Notes: a model not told the origin generated them from the letters alone. Counted from the first letter of the stretch, positions 23,557-32,824 are shown. The stretch: DNA of 46,967 nt from Mesorhizobium sp. (GCF_004963255.1 NZ_SUGA01000019.1:1-46967), one strand, 5' to 3'. Numbers and translations are program-made.

Positions 23557-25089
23557 TTACCTGCCCGCCGTCTCGGCGATGAAAGCGCGAACGTGGTCTA
23601 TGAACTCCTCGAAGGCGGGTTCGCCTTCGAGCAGGATGTGGTTCTGGCTCTCGAGCTCGATGAAACGCGCGCCGGGAATGCCGGCGGCCATGGTGCGCCC
23701 GGATTCGACCGGAGCGACGTTGTCGTCGCGCGCGTGCAGCACCAGCGTCGGCACCTTCACCTTTTCCAGCAAATCGCTGACGTCGATCACTGAAAAGGCG
23801 CTCTGCAGGCGCCAGGCATCGTCGGGCGAGACAGTACGCAGCATCAGATCGTCCATCCAGGCGAAATGCTCGTGGGTGGCGCCGGGGATGAACATGGAGC
23901 AGAAGGCCTGGCGGAACATCGGGTTCGGCTTGCCCCAGCTCTCGCGCATCAGCGTCGCCACGGCCTCGCGCGTCGCGATCTCGCCGGCGTCGCCCCGCGC
24001 CCGCCAGCCTTTGACGTAACCGCCATAGAGGATCATGCCCGATACTTTCTCGGGATGACGGATGGCGTAGGCGATCGAGACCGCGCAGCTCTGCGACAGG
24101 CCGAGCAATGTGAAGCGGTCGAGCCCAGTCGCCTCGACCACGCGTTCGAGGTCGGACACCATGGTCTCGAACGAGATGTCGACGACCTGCCGCTGCGACA
24201 AGCCGTTGCAGCGTTCGTCATATCGCACCAGCCGATTGTGGCGCGACAGTTCACGCATCCAGTGCCGCCAGATCGGGCTGTCCCAATCGAAGGTGAGATG
24301 CGACATCCAGTGCGCGGCGCGCAGGATCACCGAGCCGCTGCCGGTGCTGGCATAGGCGAGCCTGGTGCCGTCGAGAGCCCGGCAGAATTGCACGGCCCGG
24401 CCGGGATCCTGCGGTAACGCAGCGGGTTTCGACGGCGGCGGCGTGGGGGGAGCAGACTGCGGCGCGCGGCCAGTTGCCTGAGCGGCAGCCGACCGAACCT
24501 TCTCCTCCAGCGCCTCGGTCTCGGCGGCGAGGCCGGTGTCGTCCGGCAGGAGGCGGCGCAAGCGCCGGGCGAAGGGCAGCGCCCGTCGCGGCTCACCTGG
24601 CAGACGCTCGACCAGCTCGCGCAGGATGCCGAGCTCGACGATCTCCACCTCGCTGGCGATCGCCTGCCGCCAGGACTCGTATTCGAAGCATCGTTCGAGC
24701 GAGAGGTCGGCGAGAAAGCCGCCGCGGATCGAGGCCAGGACGGCTTCGAGCTCGTCGGTCGAGTGTGAAGAAAGGTCAGCCTTCACCAGCGGCGCCAGCT
24801 GCGCATAGTCCGTCGCGATGTTCAGTACGACGGCGTTGCGGTCGGCGCTCAAAGCGGATTCGTCGGCGGCCAGCACCTGGCTCCAGCGCAAGGCGCCGCG
24901 CGGGTCGTCGGGAATGTCCCAGAATATCTCGCATAACCGCTCGCGCTGATGCTGCCTGCCGGTGACGCCGAGGTAAGCAAGCAGCGCCCGCGTCTTGCGC
25001 GACGGCGGCAGGTCCAGCGGCTGGCCGTCGCGCGTGACCTGAAAATCGCCAAGCACGCGCAGCTCCAGCCTGTGCTGAGGGCCGTTCAT
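23557..25089 (-). CDS. SARP-like transcription regulator fused to an alpha/beta-hydrolase
   Basis: The 510-residue protein has two parts. Residues about 8-200 read like a SARP/AfsR-type module: an OmpR-like winged helix ('LRVLGDFQVTRDGQPL...SRKTRALLAYL') and an alpha-helical BTAD-like region. After a Pro-rich linker (about 205-228), residues about 235-505 form an alpha/beta-hydrolase with nucleophile elbow G330-L-S332-Q-S, the acid in 'HARDDNVAP' and the base in 'QNHILLEG'. The second Gly of GxSxG is Ser here. A hydrolase-like ligand sensor controlling transcription is the natural inference. It faces the OsmC/flavoprotein/MaoC operon end to end and could regulate it. Whether the triad is active is unknown. 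Confidence 0.85.
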   Translation of the reverse strand: MNGPQHRLELRVLGDFQVTRDGQPLDLPPSRKTRALLAYLGVTGRQHQRERLCEIFWDIPDDPRGALRWSQVLAADESALSADRNAVVLNIATDYAQLAPLVKADLSSHSTDELEAVLASIRGGFLADLSLERCFEYESWRQAIASEVEIVELGILRELVERLPGEPRRALPFARRLRRLLPDDTGLAAETEALEEKVRSAAAQATGRAPQSAPPTPPPSKPAALPQDPGRAVQFCRALDGTRLAYASTGSGSVILRAAHWMSHLTFDWDSPIWRHWMRELSRHNRLVRYDERCNGLSQRQVVDISFETMVSDLERVVEATGLDRFTLLGLSQSCAVSIAYAIRHPEKVSGMILYGGYVKGWRARGDAGEIATREAVATLMRESWGKPNPMFRQAFCSMFIPGATHEHFAWMDDLMLRTVSPDDAWRLQSAFSVIDVSDLLEKVKVPTLVLHARDDNVAPVESGRTMAAGIPGARFIELESQNHILLEGEPAFEEFIDHVRAFIAETAGR

Positions 25090-25191
25090 GCGTTCACGCG
25101 CCTGTCGATCGCCATGGTCCCCTTCGGCCGAGGCCGCCGCTGCGAAGGGCAGCCAATAGCAAGAATGGCTAATTTAGGAAAGCTTGGCGGT

Positions 25192-25437
25192 TCAAGGCAG
25201 CAGCAGCTTCAATCGTGAGAGCCTGAGGCGCGCCAGGCGCCGCGCCGGGTTGTGAAAGGCTTCCAGGCCGGCCTCGACCAGGAAGGCCAAGGTCATCAAC
25301 TCGATCAGGAATTCGTCGGCCGCGTCGAAAGTGGCGCGTGAGCCGGCAGCGAGATGCTTGAGCAGAGCGCGAGCTTCCTCGACCGCGTCGGCGCTGCCGG
25401 TGTCGATCAACGCTTCGAGCCTGGTGAAGCAGTCCAT
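25192..25437 (-). CDS. Small helical orphan protein
   Basis: An 81-residue protein predicted to be almost entirely helical ('MDCFTRLEALIDTGSADAVEE...'), with a basic C-terminal tail (RRLARLRLSRLKLLLP). The start at 25437 has GGAG nine bases upstream; a longer frame to 25494 lacks support. No known domain is recognised. It is downstream of the EamA transporter gene in the same direction, separated by 87 bases. Confidence 0.55.
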   Translation of the reverse strand: MDCFTRLEALIDTGSADAVEEARALLKHLAAGSRATFDAADEFLIELMTLAFLVEAGLEAFHNPARRLARLRLSRLKLLLP

Positions 25438-25524
25438 GTCGATTCTCTCCGCCCCGCCAAGGCGATAGATCGACTTGGCGGCGGAGACATCCACATATGT
25501 TAAGCGAGCTGCTTTGGGGCCTGC

Positions 25525-26475
25525 TCACGCCTTGGAGGGGACCACCCTTGGCTTGATGACCGTTGCCAGCACGACACCGACGACAATGAAGGCGGCGCCG
25601 ATCAGATCGTAATCATGCAGGCTCTCGCCTAGCAGCAAATAGGCGAGGATGGCGACGAACAATGTCTGCAGATAGAGCAGCATGCTTGCGCGGCTGGCGC
25701 CCAGCGTCTCGACGCTTTTGTTGTAGAGATAATACATCAGCGCGCCGCCGGGGCCGGCCAGATAAGCGAGCGCGAGCAGGCCGTTGCCATTCAGGGCGGA
25801 GCGCTCGTCGTTGAAGATTTCCCAGAGGTGGAACGGCAGCGCCACCAGCGCACCGGCGCCGAGCAGGAGCACGACCAGCGGCAGAAGCTCGAGGCCGAAT
25901 TTGGAGCGGCGCAGGAGCACCGTGTAGAGCGCCCAGCAGAAGGCGCTGCCAACGATCCACAATTCGCCGATGTTGAAGCGCAGTTGCACCAGCGCGCCGA
26001 TATTGCCATGCGCGACGATGACCAGCATGCCGGCAAGTGCCGCAACCGCGCCGAGCGCCTTCCAGAGGCCGAGCGGTTCGCCCAGCACGAGGCGCGCGAG
26101 CACCATGGTCATGATCGGCGACATCGCCATGATGATGCCGGCCGTGGTCGCGTCGGTGTCGTTCAGGCCACGGTAGATCATGCCCTGGCAAAACGTCAGG
26201 CCGATGGCGCCGACGGCGACGATCTCCAGCGGCCGGGATTTGAGGAGCGCCAGCATCGCGCCGTGATGGCGGTGCACAATCGGCAACAGGATGGCGCAGG
26301 CGAGCAAGAGCCGCCAGAAGCACAACCCCCAGGGCGGCATTTCCGGTGCCACCCATTTGGCCGCGATATAGACGCCGGCCGAAAGCAGCCAGCACAAGAC
26401 GGCGGTGGGATAGCCGCCCAGGGAGGGTATCGCGGCGGGTTGCTCCGCCGGATGCGCTATCGGTATCGCCTGCAT
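25525..26475 (-). CDS. EamA/DMT-superfamily transporter
   Basis: The 316-residue protein has about ten hydrophobic helices in two EamA repeats, the second half starting near residue 165 ('ELWIVGSAFCWALYTVLLRRSK'). Landmarks are 'TTAGIIMAMSPIMTMVLARLVLGEPLG' and 'YLQTLFVAILAYLLLGESLH' at equivalent positions of each repeat. EamA proteins are mostly exporters or importers of amino acids, nucleosides or other metabolites; the substrate cannot be predicted. GGGGGCATGCG precedes the ATG. No functional link to neighbours is evident. Confidence 0.93.
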   Translation of the reverse strand: MQAIPIAHPAEQPAAIPSLGGYPTAVLCWLLSAGVYIAAKWVAPEMPPWGLCFWRLLLACAILLPIVHRHHGAMLALLKSRPLEIVAVGAIGLTFCQGMIYRGLNDTDATTAGIIMAMSPIMTMVLARLVLGEPLGLWKALGAVAALAGMLVIVAHGNIGALVQLRFNIGELWIVGSAFCWALYTVLLRRSKFGLELLPLVVLLLGAGALVALPFHLWEIFNDERSALNGNGLLALAYLAGPGGALMYYLYNKSVETLGASRASMLLYLQTLFVAILAYLLLGESLHDYDLIGAAFIVVGVVLATVIKPRVVPSKA

Positions 26476-26577
26476 CGCATGCCCCCGTTCGACGAACGCC
26501 AGCCAGACGTAGGCGGCAGTCTACCTCATCCCGGGCTTGTTCCCTATGGCCGGCGATGGAGGACCACCATCCAAAGA

Positions 26578-26859
26578 TCAGTGCGATGTGTCACCGGCCG
26601 GGTGCAACGAATCCCAGGCCGAGCCGACGCGGCCGCTGAACTGCGATGCGAAGCGTTCGGCCTCGGTGCCTTCGAGGCCGTCGTCGACAAGCGCCTCGAT
26701 GCTTCGGCGCAGCAAAGCGAGTTGCATCTGCCGCGCATGACTCCTGTCGGTTTCGCGCATGATGGCCGTGACGTGATAGGCCACGACCGGCTGGCCAAGA
26801 CAGGAGAGAAGCGCTCCCGACCCCGCCGTCGCCGCAGTGACTGCTTCCTCTATGTTCAT
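26578..26859 (-). CDS. Small soluble orphan protein
   Basis: A 93-residue protein starting MNIEEAVTAATAGSG, with a His-containing stretch ('GQPVVAYHVTAIMRETDRSHARQMQLAL') and helical character. GAGGAGCGCCGGC directly before the ATG at 26859 strongly supports this start over an upstream in-frame Met at 26964. I do not recognise the family. The 26860-27068 region upstream contains the AT-rich, presumably promoter, part. Confidence 0.6.
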   Translation of the reverse strand: MNIEEAVTAATAGSGALLSCLGQPVVAYHVTAIMRETDRSHARQMQLALLRRSIEALVDDGLEGTEAERFASQFSGRVGSAWDSLHPAGDTSH

Positions 26860-27068
26860 GCCGGCGCTCCTCATCAAAGATGCTGGGCGCCTCCCCGGCA
26901 GATGGCGGCGACATGCGCCGCTTCTTTTATAAATCTGGCGTCGCGAGACCATCGCTCGCGGCAAGACTCAGTATCCTCCAGAACACTATTGAAGGCGACC
27001 GGATAGTTAATTGATGGTTAACGCGAACGGTCGCATCTTAGACGTTCGGCCTCGTCAAAACACATCGG

Positions 27069-28220
27069 TCAGTGGCCGGGATTGTTGCGCTCGGCCGATG
27101 GCGCGAGGCTCTGCGAACCAGGTACCGAAACCGGCGCGCCCTGAATCACCCAGTCGGCGGCGATCTGGCCGATGACCGGGGCGAGCTGGATGCCGTAGCC
27201 GCCGGCGCCGGCGGCGGTGATCAGCGTGGGTTCCGAGGCATCGATCGGCCCAATGAAGGGACGATGGTCGGCCGTCACCGGATAAAGGCCCGCCCAGCCG
27301 CGGCCGAGCCGCGCGCCCGGCAGGTCGGGCACGCGTTCCAGAAGCAGCTCGGCCAGATCGACCTTCGACTGCTCCTCGCACTGGTCGTTGTAATCGTCGG
27401 GATCTTCCGGCGCGATCGACTTCACCTTGTGGATCTCGGCGATCAGCTCGCCTGGCTTTTCGTGGCGGAAGTTGAGGCCGCTGCCCTCGCCGTTCACCAA
27501 GTCCATCACCATCGGCATGGTGTAGCCGAGCGGCTCGTCGAGATGGATAACGACGGCCTCGTGGCGCTCTGGCCAGATGTGCAGGCGCTGGCCGAAAATT
27601 GCGGCCACCTGCGGCGCCCAGGCGCCGCCCGCATTGACCACGACATCGCAATCCATCGGGCCATGACTGGTCTCCAGCCTGTAGCCGCCCGGCCGCCGTT
27701 CCACGCCGAGCAACTTGCGATACTGGCGGATCTCGCCGCCCTTGGCGCGCACGATGCCGGCCAGGAAATTGCACATTTCGTGCGGATCGAGGAAGCCATT
27801 GTCGGGCCCGAACAACCCGCCTTCGAGGCCGTCGGGATTGATGTGCGGCACGAGGTCCCGGAGCTCGTTGGCGCGGACCAAGCGCGACCTCAGACCTGCC
27901 TCGCCCTGGATTTCGACCGATCTCGCGAAGAGCGCCATCTGCGCTTGCGTACGGGCCAGCCGCAGATAGCCGATATGGTTGAAGCGAAGCCCCTCGCCCT
28001 CCCATTGGCAGAAGCGGCGCAGTGAATGGACGCGCAGCATGATCTCGAACGGATCGGTCAGCTGCGATCCGACGACGCCGACCGAGCGGCCGCTCGACCC
28101 CGACGCGATCGACTGCGCTTCGAGCACCGTGACGCGCGCGCCCTGCTCGACGAGATTGAGCGCCGTGCACATGCCAAGCGTGCCGGCGCCGATCACCACG
28201 ACATGAGGAGAAGCTGTCAT
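27069..28220 (-). CDS. FAD-dependent amine/amino acid oxidase (DadA-like)
   Basis: The 383-residue protein begins with the FAD-binding GAGTLG motif (residues 11-16) and has the DAO-family features 'VVNAGGAWAPQVAAIFG', 'ETSHGPMDCDVV' and the C-terminal 'ITAAGAGGYGIQLAPVIGQIAADW'. It belongs to the glycine/D-amino acid or sarcosine oxidase class. I start it at 28220 because the longer frame overlaps the upstream gene; the ATG is 13 bases after the stop of the class III aminotransferase. The two genes are almost certainly cotranscribed and probably act on the same amine or amino acid. Confidence 0.88.
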   Translation of the reverse strand: MTASPHVVVIGAGTLGMCTALNLVEQGARVTVLEAQSIASGSSGRSVGVVGSQLTDPFEIMLRVHSLRRFCQWEGEGLRFNHIGYLRLARTQAQMALFARSVEIQGEAGLRSRLVRANELRDLVPHINPDGLEGGLFGPDNGFLDPHEMCNFLAGIVRAKGGEIRQYRKLLGVERRPGGYRLETSHGPMDCDVVVNAGGAWAPQVAAIFGQRLHIWPERHEAVVIHLDEPLGYTMPMVMDLVNGEGSGLNFRHEKPGELIAEIHKVKSIAPEDPDDYNDQCEEQSKVDLAELLLERVPDLPGARLGRGWAGLYPVTADHRPFIGPIDASEPTLITAAGAGGYGIQLAPVIGQIAADWVIQGAPVSVPGSQSLAPSAERNNPGH

Positions 28221-28233
28221 CTGTGGCCTGCTC

Positions 28234-29553
28234 TCAGGATTGCGCGGCGATGTCGCCCAGGGTCTCGTCGATCGCTTGAAGAATGGCGCCGGCATCCGCC
28301 TCGGTCATCGGCGTCGACAGGGCGAACAGGCCGTAGCTGGCGGAGAGCACGCCGCGGTCGAGCAGGCCCTTGTGGAAGGCGTCGGACTTCGCGCGCTCGG
28401 CCTGGCCCGGATAGACGGACCGGTAATCCGTGACGGGGTGCGACGTGAAATGAACCTTGAACAGCGAGCCCAGGCCGACACATTGGCCGGCAAGACCACG
28501 CCTTTCGAAGGAGGCGGCGACGCCTTGGCGCAGGAACGCGCCGAGACGATCGAGATGGGCGAAGCTCTCCTTCGTCAGCGCCCGCATCGAGGCAAGGCCG
28601 GCGCGCATCGTCACCGGATTGGCAGTGAAGGTGCCGCCATGCGGAAGCGCCGGCTTGCCGGAGGTTGGATCGAACACCGCCATGATATCGGCGCGTCCGC
28701 CCACGGCGCCGACCGGAAAACCGCCGCCGATGATTTTTCCAAGCGCCGTCAGGTCGGGCTCGATACCCCACAAGCCTTGCGCGCCGGACCATCCCAGGCG
28801 AAACGAGATGACCTCGTCGAAGATGACCAGCGCGCCCGCCGCATGGGCGATCTCGACCATGGCCTGAAGGTAATCCCGGCGCGCCGGGATTAGCCCGGCG
28901 CGGTTGGGCATCGGATCGATCAGCACGGCCGCGATGCTGTCGCCCTCGGCGGCGAAGACGGCGCGCAACGCCTCGGCGTCGTTGAAGGGCACGGCGATCA
29001 CGTCCTCCAGCACGCCGCGCGGCGTGCCCCTGGCATAGGGCGTCGACCTCGGCAGGTCGCCCCAATTGGCCGGCGAGGAATCCAGGCTCACTTCGGCGAA
29101 ATCGTAGGAGCCATGATAGGCGCCCTCGATCTTGACGATCTTCGGCCGCAAGGTGAAGGCGCGCGCGGCCTTGATCGCCATCATCACGCCCTCCGTGCCG
29201 GAATTGGTGAAGCGGACCTGATCGGCCGAGGGCAGCCGCTCGACCAGGAGCTCGGCGAGCTCGATCTCGCTCAGCGTCGGGGCGCCGAAGGCGGTGCCCA
29301 GCGGCAGCTGCCCGGCCACGGCCGCGGTGACGTCGGGATGGGCATAGCCATGGATCATCGCGGTGAAATTGTTGATGCAGTCGTAATAGGCATTGCCGTC
29401 GACATCCCAGACTCTGCAGCCCTCCCCGCGTTCGGCATAGATCGGGAACGGATCGACAAAGACCGTGGTCCGCGTGTTGCCGCCTGGCATCACCTTCCTG
29501 GCGCGCTCGAACAGGGCTTTCGATCCGGGCATGGCGTCGGGATAATGCGGCAT
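28234..29553 (-). CDS. Class III PLP aminotransferase (HemL-like)
   Basis: The 439-residue enzyme is a class III PLP-dependent aminotransferase of the glutamate-1-semialdehyde 2,1-aminomutase-like group. It shows 'TNSGTEGVMMAIKAAR', the cofactor Asp in 'LVIFDEVISFRLG' and the PLP-binding Lys273 in ALGKIIGGGFP. It is not the housekeeping hemL by context: it is paired with a FAD oxidase gene. GGAG six bases before the ATG at 29553 fixes the start; an upstream frame to 29760 is rejected. Likely role: catabolism or salvage of an amine or amino acid together with the downstream oxidase. The substrate is undetermined. Confidence 0.9.
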   Translation of the reverse strand: MPHYPDAMPGSKALFERARKVMPGGNTRTTVFVDPFPIYAERGEGCRVWDVDGNAYYDCINNFTAMIHGYAHPDVTAAVAGQLPLGTAFGAPTLSEIELAELLVERLPSADQVRFTNSGTEGVMMAIKAARAFTLRPKIVKIEGAYHGSYDFAEVSLDSSPANWGDLPRSTPYARGTPRGVLEDVIAVPFNDAEALRAVFAAEGDSIAAVLIDPMPNRAGLIPARRDYLQAMVEIAHAAGALVIFDEVISFRLGWSGAQGLWGIEPDLTALGKIIGGGFPVGAVGGRADIMAVFDPTSGKPALPHGGTFTANPVTMRAGLASMRALTKESFAHLDRLGAFLRQGVAASFERRGLAGQCVGLGSLFKVHFTSHPVTDYRSVYPGQAERAKSDAFHKGLLDRGVLSASYGLFALSTPMTEADAGAILQAIDETLGDIAAQS

Positions 29554-29975
29554 GGCTCTCCGAGGCGACTTAGATGGTTGAACAGCGGCGCAATGGCCGC
29601 GCTTCACGAAGCTACGGTTCGTTTGCGCGCCGGCGCAATCGGCCAGGCCGGGCATGCGACCCGACCAGCGCATGAATGCGAAGCATGATCTCGCTTTGAG
29701 CGTCCGACGCTGGTCAACGGCTGTCGACAAGTTCCACATCGGAACGGCCACGCTCGACATCTAGTCCATTTGGATGATGCTACGTACGTCGGAAGACGTA
29801 TCTGGTATAGAAGGGCGAAACAATTCTAAACAAGGCAATTTTTTCACGATTGTTTATTCACTTCAACTTGAGGCAAACTGTTACAAGGAAAAATCTTAAT
29901 CCACGCACGCGCAGTCGCTATGGCGTGTTTCTTAAGCACCGCGAGGAGTGCCTAGCAAACAGAGGACCCTGGCCA
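29554..29975. other. Divergent intergenic region with promoter-like elements
   Basis: It separates the minus-strand aminotransferase gene from the plus-strand coiled-coil gene. It includes TACGTC-N4-GACGTA (29785-29800) and an AT-rich stretch (about 29815-29885), likely the promoter of the plus-strand gene. A frame beginning with TTG at 29850 reads through but has no ribosome binding site. Otherwise nothing is seen. Confidence 0.4.
29785..29800. promoter_or_regulatory. Inverted repeat TACGTC-N4-GACGTA, possible operator
   Basis: A perfect 6-4-6 inverted repeat, preceded by an overlapping TACGTACGT. It lies about 175-190 bases upstream of the coiled-coil protein start and near the promoter-like AT-rich region. 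The binding protein is unknown. Confidence 0.3.
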
Positions 29976-30956
29976 GTGACACTCACACATGGATCTTACG
30001 AGGAGTTCGACACGCGCCCGGCATGGGTTCGCTTCAGCATGCGCCACTGGAGGTGGAGCGCCGTTCCGGTATGCATCCTCCTCCTGGCGGCGATATCTCC
30101 CGCAGACAATGGCGCCGAAATGCAGCAGCAGATCGTTGCGGCGCGGAGTGAACTGGCGTCGACAAAGGCCCAGTTGGACCTAAGCCAGCACGCCGAGCGT
30201 ACGGCGAGCACGCAGGCAAAGGTGTTGGCCGGCACTTCCGCGGAGCAAGCAAAAGCCTTGAATGAGGCGAACCAGAGCAACGAAGCCCTCAAACTCGATC
30301 TGGAGGCGGCGCAGCGCGTCATCGAAGGCCTGAAAGCACAAGCCATTTCCTCGAACGAAGCGCGCAACGCCATGGGAGCGTCCCTGGCCGAGGCGAACCA
30401 ATCGCTCGCCGATGAGCGGCACAAGGTGGAGCAATCCGAGCAAGAACTCGCCATGGTCCGCCAGGCCGCCGATGCTGAAAAGAAACGCGCAGATTTGGCC
30501 GTGGCCGACCGGGCCACCGACCTCCAGCTGGCGGTCGCTGCCGCAAAGCATGCCAACGAAGCATTGGACCTGGAACGTGCCCGCGCGGTTTCGGCCGCAA
30601 GCGATCTCGACGGTGCCCGTCGGGAACGAGACGCGGCAAAGCAGGCATCCGCCGACTTGAGCGCAGCATTGGAGCAAGCGCGTCAAAAACTGATCGATAT
30701 GTCCGTTGCCCTTACCGCTGCGCGAAAGGCGATCGACCTGGTCAACGCGCAAGGTGCGCGTCGCACAGCACAAATAGAGCGCGCACCCAGCACGCGTTCC
30801 ACCGCAGTTTCCCTTACCGGCCAGGATGGCAAACTTGTCGGTCAAACAGGCTTGCAGGGCAAAAGCAAAGCGAAGATGGCAGGATCACCGAAACGGGATC
30901 TGGCGGCGACGACGATCAGGCTCCCCGACGCCTTGCTGCCGCTCCCACCTCAATGA
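29976..30956 (+). CDS. Membrane-anchored long coiled-coil protein
   Basis: A predicted 326-residue protein: a short cytoplasmic N-terminus, one membrane helix (VPVCILLLAAISPA, about residues 29-42), then a long Ala/Glu/Gln/Lys-rich coiled coil of about 200 residues, then a Ser/Thr-rich tail. GTG at 29976 follows AGAGGA and is my choice; ATG at 30039 (residue 22 of this frame) is the alternative, and a TTG at 29850 would give 368 residues. No enzyme motif is visible. It could be an envelope scaffold or tether. It is followed within about 60 bases by an exported Gly-rich protein gene in the same direction, possibly cotranscribed. Confidence 0.65.
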   Translation: MTLTHGSYEEFDTRPAWVRFSMRHWRWSAVPVCILLLAAISPADNGAEMQQQIVAARSELASTKAQLDLSQHAERTASTQAKVLAGTSAEQAKALNEANQSNEALKLDLEAAQRVIEGLKAQAISSNEARNAMGASLAEANQSLADERHKVEQSEQELAMVRQAADAEKKRADLAVADRATDLQLAVAAAKHANEALDLERARAVSAASDLDGARRERDAAKQASADLSAALEQARQKLIDMSVALTAARKAIDLVNAQGARRTAQIERAPSTRSTAVSLTGQDGKLVGQTGLQGKSKAKMAGSPKRDLAATTIRLPDALLPLPPQ

Positions 30957-31013
30957 CCATCGCCAGGAACACAATTGGGTTAACACGAACGCATGCCGCA
31001 GGAGGGTCCCGAA

Positions 31014-31778
31014 ATGGGCAAATACGTGGCAGTCGCCATGATGATCGCAGTCGCTTCCGGGCCGGCGGCGGCCCTTGATATCGGTGGTGGCGGCAAGATC
31101 GGCGGCGTTGGCGTTGGCGCTGGAGTGAGCGCCGGATCGCAAGGTGTTTCCGCAGGGGTGGGGGCAAGTGTCGGCGGTTCGGTCGGCGCAAGTGTTGGCG
31201 CGTCAGCGGGCACAGGAGGCGCAAGCGTTGGTGCTTCAGTGAGCGCAGGCGGGACGAGTGTCGGCGCGTCCGCGAACGCTGACACAGGGTCGGTCGGCGC
31301 GGGCGTTTCGGTGGGCAATGCTCCAGGCAGCGCAAGTGCAGGCGTTTCGACAGGGACCAGCACCTCAGGCACCACGGACGCCGCGCCCCCCGACGACCCC
31401 ACCGCTTTCTCTGCGACAAGCGGAAAAACCGCGATCAACCTGCCATCCGTCCTCAGGCCTTCCAGCACAGGTGGCGGTGAGTTTGGGCGGTTTACGGGGG
31501 GCTATCCCTTTGCGCCCCTGGTATCACTGAAAGCGACGCCGGGCACGCCGCCCAAAGTAGTGAGCGCGTGCCGCTTGGCGATCGCGTCGGCCGCGACGCC
31601 GCTTGGGGCCGTGCGCGTATACGCGGTCAGCGCCGGTCCGATGCGCCAACGCAAAGCCGGTCTGGCGGCGCCGATCGAGGTGCGGATAAATTATGCGCTC
31701 CGAGGTGGCATCCAGGTGCGGCAAGCGAAAGTCCTCTGTCGCCTCGATGCGGCGGGAAAGGTGATCGCGGTAACGTAG
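31014..31778 (+). CDS. Exported Gly/Ala/Ser/Val repeat protein
   Basis: The 254-residue protein has a Sec signal peptide (MGKYVAVAMMIAVASG..., cleavage after AAA at about residue 21), then a low-complexity stretch (about 24-110) of tandem 'GASVGAS'-like units, then a C-terminal folded-looking domain (about 145-254) with two cysteines (ACRLA, LCRLD). GGAGGG eight bases upstream selects the ATG at 31014. Repeats of this kind form extended or beta-helical surface structures; function unknown. It probably belongs with the preceding coiled-coil gene. Confidence 0.75.
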   Translation: MGKYVAVAMMIAVASGPAAALDIGGGGKIGGVGVGAGVSAGSQGVSAGVGASVGGSVGASVGASAGTGGASVGASVSAGGTSVGASANADTGSVGAGVSVGNAPGSASAGVSTGTSTSGTTDAAPPDDPTAFSATSGKTAINLPSVLRPSSTGGGEFGRFTGGYPFAPLVSLKATPGTPPKVVSACRLAIASAATPLGAVRVYAVSAGPMRQRKAGLAAPIEVRINYALRGGIQVRQAKVLCRLDAAGKVIAVT

Positions 31779-31843
31779 TAACCGGCCGTTGGCCTGGACA
31801 ACGGCAGAGTTGACCGCCCTGCCGATGTCGCGCACAGGGACCG

Positions 31844-32824
31844 CTACTTGGCGACGTCATTCGCCGCCGCACGGTTCGGGTGCCTCAGATGGGTCGGCGT
31901 GATGCCGGTCTGCTGGCGGAAGACGCGGCTGAAATGGCCGGCATTGGGGAAGCCGCAGCGATAGGCGATCTCGCCGATGGCGAGGTCGCTGCCTTCCAGC
32001 AGCGATTTGGCGTAGTGCACCCGCAGCGCCAGATAGGCGGCCATCGGGCCGATGCCGAGCTCGGCGCCGAACAGGCGCTCGAGCTGGCGACGCGAGCAGT
32101 TCATCCTGGCGGCGATCTCGGCGACCGAGAGCGTCTCCTGCAAATTGCTTTCCATCAAAAGCAGCGCCCGCTTCACCGCGCGGCTGGCGGCCGCGGGGAA
32201 GAGATCGCCGACCGGCTGCACGTCGCGGCTGGAGCGGATACGGTCGAGCACCAGGATCTTGGCCGCCTTCTCCGCCGCCTTCTGGCCGATGAATTGCGAG
32301 ACGAAATAGCCGGCGAGGTCGGCCGCACCGGTGCCGCCGGCGCAGGTGGCGCGGCCCCTGTCGACGGAATAAAGGCTGTCGGCATGCGCGCTCACATCGG
32401 GGAACTCGGCGCGGAAATCCTTGATGTGGAACCAGCTGACGGCGGCGCTGTAGCCGTCGAGCAAGCCGTAGCGCGCCAAAACGAAGCTGCCGGTGCAGAG
32501 CGCGGTGATCGGCACGCCCTTTTCGGCAGCGCGCATCAGGAACGCCTCCTTTTCCGAACTCAGCCCGCGGCTGGTGTCGAGCAGGCCGCCGACCACCACG
32601 ACATTGTCGAAATCCTCCGGATTGCCGATCGCCTTCGTCGGCAGCAATTCGACGCCGCAGCTGGCGCGGATCGGCAGGCCGCGCTCGCCGACGATCTCCC
32701 AGTCGAACTCGACCCGGCGGCTGCGGTCGCCCTCGTCGCCGGCGAGCCTCAGCGTGTCGATGAACAGCGACAGCGGCGAGAGCGTGAAATCGCGCACCAG
32801 GAGAAATGCGAACTTCTTGGCCAT
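31844..32824 (-). CDS. GlxA-type AraC-family regulator with DJ-1/PfpI domain
   Basis: The 326-residue protein has an N-terminal DJ-1/PfpI-like domain (about 5-185) with the elbow cysteine in 'ALCTGSFVLARYGLLDG', and a C-terminal AraC helix-turn-helix pair (about 215-315; 'SVAEIAARMNCSRRQLERLF' and 'IGEIAYRCGFPNAGHFSRVFRQQTG'). GlxA-type proteins regulate diverse catabolic genes in rhizobia and pseudomonads; the ligand is unknown. GGAAGCAG before the ATG supports the start. No adjacent transporter or catabolic gene reveals its target. Confidence 0.92.
   Translation of the reverse strand: MAKKFAFLLVRDFTLSPLSLFIDTLRLAGDEGDRSRRVEFDWEIVGERGLPIRASCGVELLPTKAIGNPEDFDNVVVVGGLLDTSRGLSSEKEAFLMRAAEKGVPITALCTGSFVLARYGLLDGYSAAVSWFHIKDFRAEFPDVSAHADSLYSVDRGRATCAGGTGAADLAGYFVSQFIGQKAAEKAAKILVLDRIRSSRDVQPVGDLFPAAASRAVKRALLLMESNLQETLSVAEIAARMNCSRRQLERLFGAELGIGPMAAYLALRVHYAKSLLEGSDLAIGEIAYRCGFPNAGHFSRVFRQQTGITPTHLRHPNRAAANDVAK

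Noticed and set aside
31080..31370. Short tandem repeats suggesting a CRISPR-like array
   Set aside because: They lie in frame within an exported low-complexity protein and lack unique spacers and conserved repeats.
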